Shown here: in pieces, positions 36,750-45,756 of the stretch
How positions within the stretch are numbered: the stretch's first letter is position 1
Layout of the letters: each line of letters starts with the position of its first letter
Translations under genes and position numbers: made by a program
The notes under the pieces: model-generated
The model's database searches: none
The model's input: the letters and a program-made list of their open reading frames with translations, nothing else
What the model was told of the DNA's origin: nothing
Assembly: GCA_008711135.1 (NCBI GenBank)
Contig: VUAW01000005.1
Location: 62,001-126,000, forward strand
From: Rhodobacteraceae bacterium LNNU 3342
GTDB taxonomy: Bacteria; Pseudomonadota; Alphaproteobacteria; Rhodobacterales; Rhodobacteraceae
Length of the DNA stretch: 64,000 nt
Direction: 5' to 3'

Positions 36750-37672
36750 GCGCGATCCTCGGGCGGGCCGGCGACCAGTGCCGCAAGGGTCACGGCGATT
36801 GACAGGGTGAGCATAAGCTCGATCCCCAGGATCAGAGACTTGGCATGCGCTTCGGGCAAGGCCAGGAATGCCGCCCCCGGCTGCCAGAGCGACAGGACCG
36901 CTCCGATGAAGGCCATCCCAAGAAACACAAGTGGCCCTGCGACCAGCACAAGCCGCAGTGCGCCTGAGGTAACCCGAGGGGCCTGCGCAAGCCCCGCCAT
37001 CGACACCAGAAGCGCAACCGCCGCCAGCACCGTCCCCCCTTGGAAGGCGCCGCCGGGGCGGCTGGTCCCGGCCCAGACCAAATAGACCCCGACAACCGCC
37101 CCGATCGGCGGCAGGATGCGCCCGAACCCGGCCAGCACACCGTCAGGCCGGACGCGCTGCGGCAGCCCCGGCGGCAGGCCCCATGCCTCGTCCCGGCTGA
37201 GCGCCCAGACACCCAGCAGCGCCGCCAGCAGCACAATCGTCTCCAGCAGTGTGTCCCAGGCCCGAAAGGCCAGAAGCACCGCCGTCACCGGGTTTTCCGC
37301 ACCTGCGCCGGGGGCCGCGTTGCGAACGACCGGACCTAGTCCCGCACTTTCAGGCAAGGCGAGAAATGCCCAGCCAAGCGCCAGCGCCAGCCCCGCCCCC
37401 GCAAGCGCCGGGGCAAGCGCAGGGCCCGGACGATCCTCTGACGCGGGCATACGGCCAAGCGCGCGCAACAGCAGGATGCCGGTCAGGCCCGCGCCCATCG
37501 CAGCCTCGGCCAGCGCCACGTCGAAGGCGTCAAGCCGCAGCCAGGCCAATGACACGAAGATCCCGTAGACAATGAAAAAAACCGCTGCGGCAAAGATCGT
37601 GCCCGCCACCGCCGCGCAAATGGCAGCGCCCACGATCATCGCGCAAAGGACCAGGTCAAAGGCCAGCGTCAT
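36746..37672 (-). CDS. Fused MbhD/DUF4040-MnhB antiporter subunit
   Basis: About 308 residues. The N-terminal part (1-75, with VYGIFVSLAWLRLDAFDVALAEAAMGAGL) is the DUF4040/MbhD module normally at the C-terminus of MrpA, and the C-terminal part (about 165-308, with YLVWAGTSRPGGAFQGGTVLA) is MnhB. So MrpA's tail is fused to MrpB here. The ATG at 37672 overlaps the mnhG stop; a longer form from 37774 would overlap mnhG and lacks membrane character. Confidence 0.85.
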   Translation of the reverse strand: MTLAFDLVLCAMIVGAAICAAVAGTIFAAAVFFIVYGIFVSLAWLRLDAFDVALAEAAMGAGLTGILLLRALGRMPASEDRPGPALAPALAGAGLALALGWAFLALPESAGLGPVVRNAAPGAGAENPVTAVLLAFRAWDTLLETIVLLAALLGVWALSRDEAWGLPPGLPQRVRPDGVLAGFGRILPPIGAVVGVYLVWAGTSRPGGAFQGGTVLAAVALLVSMAGLAQAPRVTSGALRLVLVAGPLVFLGMAFIGAVLSLWQPGAAFLALPEAHAKSLILGIELMLTLSIAVTLAALVAGPPEDRA

Positions 37673-37956
37673 CGCCTGTCCCCAAGCGCCGTGCGCGCCA
37701 CCAGTTGCGCCGCCGCTCCCGCTGCGATCAAGGCCAGCACCCAGGTCAGGAGCAGCTTGCCCAAGGTGACCCACCCATCCGCCTGCGCCATCAACCCAAG
37801 GATCAGCAGTCCCAGCCCAAGATTGTCGGCCTTGGTCAGCGCATGAAGCCGGCTGTGCGTATCCGGAAAGCGAATAAGACCCACCGTTCCCGCCACGTAG
37901 AACAGCAGCGCCGCCGACGTCAGGATGACCGAGAAGACGTCACCCATCGGCGTCAT
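37669..37956 (-). CDS. mnhG: Na+/H+ antiporter subunit G
   Basis: A 95-residue protein with three membrane helices and the unmistakable subunit G motif GLIRFPDTHSRLHALTKADNLG. It belongs to the Mrp antiporter. It overlaps mnhF by 17 bases and the fused B subunit by 4. Confidence 0.93.
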   Translation of the reverse strand: MTPMGDVFSVILTSAALLFYVAGTVGLIRFPDTHSRLHALTKADNLGLGLLILGLMAQADGWVTLGKLLLTWVLALIAAGAAAQLVARTALGDRR

Positions 37957-38224
37957 CCTCGGGGTCGCCCGCCCCCTGCGGCGTCTGCGCCTTCACAAAG
38001 GCCACCGCCGCAAAGGCCGCAAGAAGCGCCAGCACCACCGCCACATCGATCATCGCCCAGTCGCCCGCAGCCGCCAGCAACAGCACCACGCCCACACCAC
38101 CCGTTCCCACAAGCTGCGCCGCCATCATCCGGTCGGCCTGCGAAGGCCCGGACCAGACCCGCCAAAGCGCGCCCGCCAGTGATAAGAGCAGCACTGTCGC
38201 CAAAAACATGAACCACCCGCTCAT
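37940..38224 (-). CDS. mnhF: Na+/H+ antiporter subunit F
   Basis: A 94-residue membrane protein with three helices. The central WRVWSGPSQADRMMAAQLVGT carries the Asp-Arg pair typical of subunit F (GPTxxDR), followed by MIDVAVVLALLAAFAAVAF. The C-terminus is acidic. Confidence 0.92.
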   Translation of the reverse strand: MSGWFMFLATVLLLSLAGALWRVWSGPSQADRMMAAQLVGTGGVGVVLLLAAAGDWAMIDVAVVLALLAAFAAVAFVKAQTPQGAGDPEDDADG

Positions 38225-38697
38225 CGATCAGTCTCGATCAGGGTGGCGATGCGGGCGGCCTCGGCTTGGACGGCTTGCTCGACTTCCTGGCCACGGTCCA
38301 GCATGTGGACCAGTAGGGCGGTGCCGTCACTGCCGGCGACGAGCGTTCCGGGCATCAGCGACAGTTCTGCCCCCAAAGCCACGCGCCCGCCCGGCGGCAG
38401 CGCCACCGGAACCCGCACCCATGATGGGTCGATCGGCAGCCGCGGGTCAAAGGCGCGGCGGGCGACGTCGATCCCGCCGATCAGGGACCGCCACAGGAAC
38501 CAAGGCACAAGCGCGAGAACCCGCAACGGCCGGATCTGGGCGGGCGGCAGCAGGCGCAGGCTCAGCCAGCAGGCGGCGGGAACAGTCACAAGGCCAAGCA
38601 GCACCCCGTCCAGGCTGCCACCGGTCAGGATCAGCCACAGAAGCCCAAGCAGAGCCAGCCTGATGCCAAGCAGAGGTATCATGGTACGCCCGTTCAT
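38221..38697 (-). CDS. mnhE: Na+/H+ antiporter subunit E
   Basis: A 158-residue protein: two N-terminal helices, then a cytosolic domain with LGAELSLMPGTLVAGSDG and VHMLDRG, both typical of MrpE. It is the first gene of the E-F-G-B-C-D-D-D operon. The start may instead be the internal Met at 38682, which begins the first helix directly. Confidence 0.88.
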   Translation of the reverse strand: MNGRTMIPLLGIRLALLGLLWLILTGGSLDGVLLGLVTVPAACWLSLRLLPPAQIRPLRVLALVPWFLWRSLIGGIDVARRAFDPRLPIDPSWVRVPVALPPGGRVALGAELSLMPGTLVAGSDGTALLVHMLDRGQEVEQAVQAEAARIATLIETDR

Positions 38698-39105
38698 GAC
38701 CGTGATGATGGGGCGGGACGCCGGCTTGGCAAGGCGATGTCGCTATGAGCCCTGCGCGTGTTCCCGTGGGTAAGCGGCAGCGTCTTTATGTTTTGGGCAC
38801 AGGAAGTATCCAAAGCTGTTGTCGCTGAAAAACGTCCCGCTGGACCCTATCCAAGACAGGGCACCGACTTGAACACGAATTAGCGCTTTAGCTCGTTGTG
38901 CAGACTGATCAGGCACAAATCACCGCTATGGCACAGTTCCACCAGATGCGGGGGCTGGCTGGAACTGGATGCCGGACATCCGCTGATCCCTTCGATAGGC
39001 CAGAACCTGCGCAACGTGGTCAACAGGCTAGGGGCGGCGCGCATCTGCGTCGCCACCCCAGCCCCAGAACTTGGAAGCCCTCTATGTACCGGGCGTCAGC
39101 CGCGG
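38698..39105. other. Intergenic region before mnhE; no gene seen
   Basis: About 408 bases between mnhE and the glsB stop, both on the minus strand, so it must hold the mnhE promoter. Base composition is less GC-biased than the surroundings. No reading frame has convincing codon use, and no tRNA, IS end or clear terminator was found. Confidence 0.5.
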
Positions 39106-39366
39106 CTAGGCCCTGCCCCCGCGAATGGCACGGACCAGCCATATCAGGATCACCGCCCCGATGAAGCCCGCGATCAGGTAGCCGAGCCAGCCAAAGAACG
39201 CCACGCCAAAGAGGCCCAGTATCAGGTTGGCGATCGCGGCACCCACGATCCCCAGGATGATGTTAAGAATAATGCCCGTGTCGGTTTTCATGACAAGCGA
39301 GGCGAGCCATCCCGCAATGCCGCCGATGATGATGGCGGCGATCCAGCCGACTTGTGCGTCCTCCAT
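39106..39366 (-). CDS. GlsB/YeaQ/YmgE family membrane protein
   Basis: An 86-residue protein with three membrane helices and Gly-rich family segments IIIGGIAGWLASLVMK and ILNIILGIVGAAIANLI. These small inner-membrane proteins are often stress-induced; their function is not settled. The gene lies 18 bases after the preceding stress-type gene and probably shares its EcfG-like promoter. Confidence 0.88.
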   Translation of the reverse strand: MEDAQVGWIAAIIIGGIAGWLASLVMKTDTGIILNIILGIVGAAIANLILGLFGVAFFGWLGYLIAGFIGAVILIWLVRAIRGGRA

Positions 39367-39384
39367 GAAGATACTCCTCTTTTG

Positions 39385-39696
39385 CTAGCGGCGGTCGCCC
39401 TTGAGGGCAGAGCCGATAGCAAGCCCAAGCCCGAAGCAGACCAGTCCGAAGGTGGTGAGTGCAGTCGTGGTCGTGGTAGAATTCTGGCGCATCGTCTCGC
39501 CCAGATCAGATGCTTCCCGCCGTGCGCGGCTGGTCAGGGCCCGGGCGCGGGCGCTTGCCCCATCCCAAAGTTCGCGCCCGTCGGAAGAGGCGCGGCTGAC
39601 GATGTCACGGGCCTTGTCGGCAAGCCGGCCCGCTTCCGCCGCTGCGTCTTCGTGAAGTTCCTCGCCTTTCTCCTTGATCTTGCCGGATTCAGCCAT
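39385..39696 (-). CDS. Small tail-anchored helical protein, probable stress protein
   Basis: A 103-residue protein. Residues 1-75 are a charged, Ala-rich helical region (KIKEKGEELHEDAAAEAGRL) like ElaB/YqjD or YtxH-type stress proteins; a single membrane helix spans about 79-98 (TTFGLVCFGLGLAIGSAL). AGGAGG precedes ATG 39696; a longer form from 39948 would run into thiF. It sits 32 bases downstream of a perfect EcfG-like promoter. Precise function unknown. Confidence 0.75.
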   Translation of the reverse strand: MAESGKIKEKGEELHEDAAAEAGRLADKARDIVSRASSDGRELWDGASARARALTSRARREASDLGETMRQNSTTTTTALTTFGLVCFGLGLAIGSALKGDRR

Positions 39697-39727
39697 GCGC
39701 GCCTCCTTGTCCTTCCAGTTCTCCGGC

Positions 39728-39752
39728 AACGCGCCAAGGGCAGCATGGTTCC
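39728..39752 (-). promoter_or_regulatory. EcfG-like general stress promoter
   Basis: Read on the minus strand: GGAAC, 16 bases, CGTT. This is the full consensus of EcfG (ECF15) promoters in alphaproteobacteria. It lies in the 71-base gap after thiF, with 31 bases from CGTT to the ATG at 39696, leaving room for a normal leader with AGGAGG. Confidence 0.7.
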
Positions 39753-39767
39753 TGACGATGATCATCA

Positions 39768-40739
39768 TCAACCGGGCGGGTGCTGCCCCAGCGCAACAAG
39801 CACGACCTCCGCGGGGCTGCTGGTTTCGTATTGCCGCGCCGCGCGCCATGCCCGAAGGCCGGAACGGCAGCACAGCACAACCCGCTGTCCCGGCGCCGCA
39901 GCCGGTGGCTCCGCGCCAAGCCGTTCGGGCGAAATCCGCAGCGCCCAAGGGGTGGCAAGTGGCCCTTCCTCCGGATCGCGCAAGTCGATGGTCAGATCCC
40001 CGGCTTGAATGGTGGCTGGCGAGATGAAGCGCAGCGGCCGATCCGGTTCAGGCGCGCCGTCAAAGCGGAATCCCCCCATCCGCCACCCTGCCGCGTCCCA
40101 GGTCACCATCTGCCCGAGCGGCGACGGCGCCATGTCCAGCAGTACCGCGAGCGCCATCTGCGCCTGCATCGCCCCGATGGCACCCACCACGGGCCCCATA
40201 ACGCCTGCAGCGGCACAGGTGGCCGCCCGTTCGGGCAGGTCCGGAAACACCGCCCGAAGCGAGGGCGCGCCACGGCAGAACCCGCCGGCATATCCCGACC
40301 TTTCCAGCGCCGAGGCGGAAATCAACGGCAACCCCAGCGCGAGGCAGGTGTCGGACAGAATGTAGGACACCGCGAAACTGTCCGCGCAATCCAGCGCAAG
40401 ATCATGCGCCGCCACAATTTGCGCGGCATTGTCGGGGTCAATCGCCTGCACGCACGCTGTGATCCGCAGTTCCGGGTTCAGCGCCAGCAGGGCTTCGCGC
40501 GCCGCCTCTGCCTTGGGCACACCACAGTCTGCTATGCGATAAAGCGGCTGCCGGTGAAGGTTTGACACCTCCACCCGATCAGGGTCCAGGATGGTGATCT
40601 GGCCCACGCCTGCCCCGGCGAGGTACTGAAGCACCGGCACACCCAGCCCGCCCGCGCCGACCACCAGCACCCGCGCCGCCCCCAGCCGCGCCTGCCCTTC
40701 GGACCCGATGACCGCCTCTTGCCGGGTGTAGCGGGTCAT
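39768..40739 (-). CDS. thiF: ThiF/MoeB-type adenylyltransferase with rhodanese domain
   Basis: A 323-residue protein. The E1-like domain (1-230) has VLVVGAGGLGVPVLQYLAGAGVG for ATP, DPDRVEVSNLHRQPLYR and DCADSFAVSYILSD; the C-terminal rhodanese domain (about 235-323) has a Cys in VVLCCRSGLRAW that could carry persulfide sulfur. It adenylates the ThiS C-terminus and helps form the thiocarboxylate. It is last of the thi operon and its start overlaps thiE by 4 bases. It might also serve molybdopterin synthesis (MoeB). Confidence 0.87.
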   Translation of the reverse strand: MTRYTRQEAVIGSEGQARLGAARVLVVGAGGLGVPVLQYLAGAGVGQITILDPDRVEVSNLHRQPLYRIADCGVPKAEAAREALLALNPELRITACVQAIDPDNAAQIVAAHDLALDCADSFAVSYILSDTCLALGLPLISASALERSGYAGGFCRGAPSLRAVFPDLPERAATCAAAGVMGPVVGAIGAMQAQMALAVLLDMAPSPLGQMVTWDAAGWRMGGFRFDGAPEPDRPLRFISPATIQAGDLTIDLRDPEEGPLATPWALRISPERLGAEPPAAAPGQRVVLCCRSGLRAWRAARQYETSSPAEVVLVALGQHPPG

Positions 40740-41332
40740 GCCGTGACCTTCAGCCATTGCGCCACGCGCGCCTCGGGGTCAGGGTTCAGCGTGATGTCGG
40801 TGACAACCGACACCATGTCAGCCCCGGCAGCCAAGACCCCGGGCGCGCGCTCAACACTCAGCCCGCCGATGGCACAAAGGGGAATATCGCCCACGCGCCG
40901 CTTCCAGTCGGCCACCCGATCAAGCCCCTGCGGCGCCCATTTCATCTGCTTGAGGATCGTCGGGTAGACCGGCCCCAGCGCAATATAGTCGGGCGCGAAC
41001 GACAGCGCGCGGTCCAGTTCGGCCTCGTTATGGGTGCTCAGCCCCAGCCGAAGGCCCGCACGGCGGATCGCAGGAATGTCGGCATCGTCCAAGTCTTCCT
41101 GACCAAGGTGAACCCACCCTGCCCCTTCGTCTATCGCGATCTGCCAGTAGTCGTTGACCACCAGATCAGCCCCATGCGCCTGCGCCAAGGCATTGCCGCG
41201 CCGGATCTCGGCCCGGACATCGTCCAGCGGGCGGTCCTTGATGCGCAGCTGCGTGAAGCGCACCCCCAGCGGCAGCATCCGCGCCAGCCAGTCGGCACTG
41301 TCGAAGATCGGGTAAAAGCGCGGCAACGTCAT
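40736..41332 (-). CDS. thiE: Thiamine phosphate synthase
   Basis: A 198-residue TIM-barrel enzyme. [56 protein letters not shown] and IGGLSVERA follow the ThiE pattern. It joins the thiazole phosphate and hydroxymethylpyrimidine diphosphate. The start at 41332 (ATGA overlap with the thiG stop) is preferred to a GTG three codons earlier. PVYPT replaces the more common PIFPT. Confidence 0.9.
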   Translation of the reverse strand: MTLPRFYPIFDSADWLARMLPLGVRFTQLRIKDRPLDDVRAEIRRGNALAQAHGADLVVNDYWQIAIDEGAGWVHLGQEDLDDADIPAIRRAGLRLGLSTHNEAELDRALSFAPDYIALGPVYPTILKQMKWAPQGLDRVADWKRRVGDIPLCAIGGLSVERAPGVLAAGADMVSVVTDITLNPDPEARVAQWLKVTA

Positions 41333-42093
41333 GAGAGCCACGCCTTACCCAGCACCGGGGTCGAGGGCGCGGCCATGTCGCGGGGCTCCATCGGATTGGC
41401 GGCATGGGCAAGCTGCCCCGCCTCGGCGGCGCGGGCAAAGGCACGGGCCATCTGCGCCGGGTCGCCAGCCTTTGCCACTGCTGTGTTCAGCAGGATCGCG
41501 TCGAACCCCATCTCCATCGCCTGCGCGGCGTGGCTGGGCAGACCCAGCCCTGCGTCGATCACCAGCGGGATGTCAGGGAAGTTGGCGCGCAAGCTCCGCA
41601 ACCCGTAGGGATTATTAAGCCCGAGGCCCGTTCCGATCGGCGCTCCCCAGGGCATGAGCACCCGGCATCCCGCCTCGACCAGCCGATCGGCGAGCACGAG
41701 GTCTTCGGTCGTATACGGGAAAACCTGAAAGCCCTCGTCGCAAAGAACCCGTGCGGCCTCGACCAGACCAAAGGGATCGGGCTGCAAGGAGTCCGTGTGG
41801 CCGATGACCTCGAGCTTGATCCACGGCGTGTCGAACAGTTCGCGCGCCATATGGGCGGTGGTCACGGCCTCCTTAACGCTGTGACAGCCGGCGGTGTTGG
41901 GCAGAATGCGCACGCCAAGATCCTGGATCAGGGCCCAGAAGTCATGGCCGCCGCCGGCCTCTCGTCGCAGGGAGACAGTCGCCACCCCTGCCCCCGACGC
42001 TTGAAACGCCGCAGCCAGCACCGCCGGAGAGGGATATTGCGCCGTCCCCAGCATCATCGGGCTGTCGAGCGTGATGCCATAAAAACTGCGCAT
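41329..42093 (-). CDS. thiG: Thiazole synthase
   Basis: A 254-residue TIM-barrel protein of usual length. Family landmarks are [33 protein letters not shown] with the Schiff-base Lys, [18 protein letters not shown] and [19 protein letters not shown]. It makes thiazole phosphate from deoxyxylulose phosphate, dehydroglycine and ThiS thiocarboxylate. The gene begins 2 bases after thiS. Confidence 0.94.
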   Translation of the reverse strand: MRSFYGITLDSPMMLGTAQYPSPAVLAAAFQASGAGVATVSLRREAGGGHDFWALIQDLGVRILPNTAGCHSVKEAVTTAHMARELFDTPWIKLEVIGHTDSLQPDPFGLVEAARVLCDEGFQVFPYTTEDLVLADRLVEAGCRVLMPWGAPIGTGLGLNNPYGLRSLRANFPDIPLVIDAGLGLPSHAAQAMEMGFDAILLNTAVAKAGDPAQMARAFARAAEAGQLAHAANPMEPRDMAAPSTPVLGKAWLS

Positions 42094-42095
42094 CC

Positions 42096-42293
42096 CTAGC
42101 CCCCCTGCATTGGCGACAGGATCTCGATCCGGTCGCCCTCGGTCAGTGGCTGCGCGTCACGGGCGCTTGACGGGATGAACCGACCGTTCAGCGCGGTGGC
42201 CACGCGCGTGGTTTCAAGCGCCAGCTCTGCAACCAGCGCCGCAAGCGTGGTGGCCTCGACCTGCTGCGGCTGGCCGTTAATCTCGATCTTCAT
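42096..42293 (-). CDS. thiS: Sulfur carrier protein ThiS
   Basis: A 65-residue ubiquitin-fold protein ending in Gly-Gly (ILSPMQGG), the residue pair that is adenylated by ThiF and converted to the thiocarboxylate. [15 protein letters not shown] and [10 protein letters not shown] are typical. It overlaps thiO by 17 bases. Confidence 0.93.
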   Translation of the reverse strand: MKIEINGQPQQVEATTLAALVAELALETTRVATALNGRFIPSSARDAQPLTEGDRIEILSPMQGG

Positions 42294-43251
42294 CCATCAC
42301 CTCCGGTTTCACGTCATGGAGCACAAGATCCGCCACCATCCGCGCCAGCGCAGGTGCCAGCAGGAATCCGTGGCGGAACAGCCCGTTCACAAGGATCATG
42401 CGCCCCCGCCTGCGGATGCGCGGCAGGTTGTCGGCAAAGGCGGGGCGGGCATCGACGCCGATTTCAAGCACCTCGGCCTCGGCAAAGGCGGGATGCAGGG
42501 CATAGGCCGAAGACAGAAGTTCAAGCAGCGAGCGGGCGGTGATCCGCCCCCGTTCGCCGCTTTCGATCTGGGTGGCGCCCAGCATGAAGACGCCATCGCC
42601 GCGCGGCACGATGTAAAGCGGGTGGCGCGGGTGCAAAAGCCGCACAGGGCGGGACAGGGTCACCTCGGGGCAGCGCAGCACCAGCATCTCCCCTTTGACG
42701 CCGCGCAGGTCGAGCAAGGCGTCGCGGGCGGCAAGGCCGCGACAGTCGATGACAAGGCCGTCGCTGGGCGCGCCAGTGGTCACCTGAAGGCCGCGCCGTG
42801 CCAGCCCTTCGGCAAGGGCCGCCAATGCCTGCCGGGGCGGCAGATGCGCCTCGTCGGCAAAGTAAAGACCCGAACGGGTCTGGGACAGGTCAGGTTCCAG
42901 CGCCGCGATGCCTTGGGCATCCAGCCAGCGGTGCCCAGTCGTTCTTTGCGCAAAGCGGACGAGTTCCGCCCGATCCCGGCTTGGGGCGACGACAAGGGTG
43001 CCGTTGCGGCTGACGCAACCGGCATGGGTTTGCCACCAGTCTGCCGCGCCTTGGCCAAGGCGCACCACCGGCTCCTCGGCGCTTTCGCCTTCGCAGAAGG
43101 GGGCAAGCATTCCTCCCGCCCACCAGGAACAGGCCTGCGGCCCCGGCGCGGGGGAAGGGTCCACCACCACCGGCCGCAGGCCCCGCGCGGCAAGTTCGGT
43201 CGCCACGCAAAGCCCGGCCACCCCAGCCCCAAGAATGGTGATGTCAGACAT
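42277..43251 (-). CDS. thiO: Glycine oxidase ThiO
   Basis: A 324-residue FAD-dependent amine oxidase. ITILGAGVAGLCVATELAARG binds FAD at the N-terminus, and NGLFRHGFLLAPALARM near the C-terminus is the family's second flavin contact. It oxidises glycine to the imine (dehydroglycine) used by ThiG. Presence of ThiO rather than ThiH fits an aerobe. Confidence 0.92.
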   Translation of the reverse strand: MSDITILGAGVAGLCVATELAARGLRPVVVDPSPAPGPQACSWWAGGMLAPFCEGESAEEPVVRLGQGAADWWQTHAGCVSRNGTLVVAPSRDRAELVRFAQRTTGHRWLDAQGIAALEPDLSQTRSGLYFADEAHLPPRQALAALAEGLARRGLQVTTGAPSDGLVIDCRGLAARDALLDLRGVKGEMLVLRCPEVTLSRPVRLLHPRHPLYIVPRGDGVFMLGATQIESGERGRITARSLLELLSSAYALHPAFAEAEVLEIGVDARPAFADNLPRIRRRGRMILVNGLFRHGFLLAPALARMVADLVLHDVKPEVMDEDRD

Positions 43252-44044
43252 GAGGCCAGATCTCGTGAAAATGGTGGACTGGTCCGTGACCCTGCCCGAC
43301 GCCCAGCCGATCCGCCGCCCGGATTGCGCCCTGGAGCCAGCCGTGCGCGCGGGTCGTCGCCGCGGCCAGATCCGCCCCCTGCGCCAGGCCAGCCGCGATT
43401 GCCGCCGAAAGGCTGCATCCCGTGCCGTGGGTATTGCGGGTTGCCTGCCGAGGCGCCTCCAAGCTATGGACGCCGGTCCGGGTTACCAAAAGATCGACGC
43501 AGACCGGCCCGTCCGCGTGCCCCCCTTTCATGAGCACCGCAGCAGGGCCAAGGTCCAGCAATGCCTCGCCCTGCGCCCGCATTCGCTCCGGCGTGAGGGC
43601 CATCGGCTGGTCCAGCAGCGCTGCGGCCTCTGGCAGGTTCGGGGTCAGCAGCGCCACCTGCGGAAGCAGCATTCTCAGCGCCGACATCGCCTCGGGCGCA
43701 AGCAGCCGCGCGCCGGACTTCGCGATCATCACAGGGTCAAGCACCACCGGCACATCGCGCCCCTGAAGCCCCGCCTGCACCGCCGCGATCGACTCCACCC
43801 CGCCCAGCATTCCGAGCTTTACCGCCCCAACCGCAAGATCATCGAAAACCGCGTCGATCTGCGCGCGGATCATCGCAGGGCTCGCCGGTTCAACCATTGT
43901 GACGGCGCGGGTGTTCTGCGCGGTCAGGGCGGTGATCACACTCGCCCCATAGACGCCAAGCGCCGAGAAGGCCTTGAGATCCGCCTGGATGCCTGCGCCC
44001 CCGCCAGAGTCAGAGCCCGCGATCGTCAGTGCAATGGCCGCCAC
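43244..44044 (-). CDS. thiD: Hydroxymethylpyrimidine/phosphomethylpyrimidine kinase
   Basis: A 266-residue ribokinase-fold kinase with IALTIAGSDSGGGAGIQADLK at the N-terminus and TRNTHGTGCSLSAAIAAGLAQG near the end. It phosphorylates HMP twice for ThiE. I place the start at the GTG at 44044, because AAGGAG lies 7 bases before it and the protein then begins MAAIALTIAGSD as in other ThiD proteins; the ATG at 44071 would add nine unusual residues and put the ribosome site inside the gene. It is the first gene after the TPP riboswitch. Confidence 0.92.
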   Translation of the reverse strand: MAAIALTIAGSDSGGGAGIQADLKAFSALGVYGASVITALTAQNTRAVTMVEPASPAMIRAQIDAVFDDLAVGAVKLGMLGGVESIAAVQAGLQGRDVPVVLDPVMIAKSGARLLAPEAMSALRMLLPQVALLTPNLPEAAALLDQPMALTPERMRAQGEALLDLGPAAVLMKGGHADGPVCVDLLVTRTGVHSLEAPRQATRNTHGTGCSLSAAIAAGLAQGADLAAATTRAHGWLQGAIRAADRLGVGQGHGPVHHFHEIWPHV

Positions 44045-44115
44045 AGCCCTACTCCTTGCCGTGCTGGGCATACGGGACGTGGGGCTGAGCAGAAGATGCG
44101 CCGGTGCATCCTGTG

Positions 44116-44200
<85 letters not shown>

Positions 44201-44242
44201 TAACGAGGCAAGTCTAGCAGGCAGATCGACAGGCGCAAGGGG

Positions 44243-45571
44243 TCAGCAGACCCGGATCTCGTTCTCGAAGCTGTGCACCTGGGACTGCAGGCCGGTCAGG
44301 GCATCCAGAACCTGATCGACGCCGCCCGTCATCTGGCGCGAGATGTTGTCAGTTTCGGCGGCAGCAAAGCTCATCTTCTCGATCATGCCCGCCATGATTT
44401 CAGTGCCGCGGGCGGTGGCAACGGCATTCTGCGCGATATCGGCAGTGGCATTTATCTGCTGTTCGATGCTTTGGGATAGCCGGGCGGTGATGGCGTCCTG
44501 TTCAGAAATCGTGCCGGCGATGCTGCGCAGCGTGTCGGCTGCTGCACTTGTTTCGGACCGCATGGCCTGGATCTGGCGGCGGATCTCATCGGTTGCATCA
44601 GCGGTGCGGATGGACAGCATCTTGACCTCATGCGCCACGACGGCAAGGCCCTTGCCTGCATCGCCTGCCCGCGCGGCCTCTACCGCCGCGTTCAGTGCCA
44701 AGAGGTTGGTCTGCGATGCGATGTCGGCGATCAGTTCGACCAAGTTCCCGATCCTCTCGCGCGATGCCCGCAAGCTCTGCACGACCTGTCGGTCGCCCGG
44801 GTCTGGTCCCAGGCGGCGGCAGAGAGGGAAGACGCGCGTTTGATCTGCTGCGCGAAGATGCGGGCTGACTGCGACATTTCCCCGGTGGCATTCGACACGC
44901 TCTGGACACGGCAGCGGATTGTTCGGCCGCGCTTGCGGCCTCTTGCGCCATGCGGGAACTTTGGTTGGCCCGCGGCAGCACCCCTTGCGCATGGCGCGAG
45001 AGGCTACCGGCCGAGGAAGCGATACCCTCCACGATCTCTGCAGCCTGATGGTCGAAAAGATGGCTGATCCGGGTCAGGAAACGATCCCGTTGCGCATGAT
45101 GGAAGGCGGTCGAGGCGATCTCGATGTCCAGGATCAGTGCCGGTCATGGCCGTGCGGAGGCGCATCGCGCGTCCATGTCGCAGCGCCCGAAACGGTGCAC
45201 GAAGGCCGTCATCATGATGCCCTGAAGATCCGCGCCAACCGAAGCATAGGCCGCGACAAATTGTTTCAGCGGCAGGCCAATTTGATAATGCACCGTCCCA
45301 ATCCGTTCGGCAGCGTCGAAATAATCTTTATCGAAGCGGTCGGAAAACAGGCGCTGCCAGTGTTTTTTCTAGGCATCACGTGCGTGATCCATCAGGCCCG
45401 GCGCCTTGAAATGCCTTGGCCAGGGCGGATTGGCAGAACGACAGCGTAAAGCCGGCCAAGGATCGGCTTAAGCTGCGGGACGATAAGGCTTCCCGCCTCG
45501 GCCAAGGCCGTCCGATTGTCCTTGCCACCGAACCCGAACCAGTCGAGTTGCTCTGCCATGTCGTTGTTCAT
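44243..45571 (-). pseudogene. Decayed globin-coupled methyl-accepting chemotaxis protein
   Basis: The minus strand encodes, in changing frames, a HemAT-like receptor. ATG 45571 begins MNNDMAEQLDWFGF; after frame changes near 45445 and 45400 a protoglobin segment follows with KKHWQRLFSDRF and AAERIGTVHYQIGLPL, which keeps the proximal haem His (codon 45288-45290). TAG at 45369 replaces the expected Gln, and TGA at 45144 interrupts the next part. The signalling domain (about 44243-44790) is well preserved in a last frame, with [36 protein letters not shown]. At least four frame changes and two stops mean it is non-functional, unless the assembly is poor here. Confidence 0.8.
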
Positions 45572-45756
45572 TTTCTTTCACCGCTTCGGGAGGTGCCTTT
45601 ACTGGCAATCATGGCGCAGACAGTTTAAGCCGAGATTGATCGGAAAAACCTTGCTTCGGCTCCGGCGGAATTAACGCTCTCTTAATCAATATTGAGCAAA
45701 TGTCGGCGCGCGGTGCGAATACGGGCCGCTCTGAACCGCAAGCAGAAGGCGCACGA

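Noticed and set aside
38896-40008. 370-codon plus-strand frame across the mnhE-glsB gap
   Set aside because: Most of it lies opposite glsB, the stress protein and thiF, which have ribosome sites and recognisable families; no family match is visible in the remainder.
44243-44992. Intact 249-residue chemoreceptor fragment as a working gene
   Set aside because: Its first 65 residues are out-of-frame translation of the upstream receptor; only the signalling tip is genuine, so it belongs to the pseudogene.
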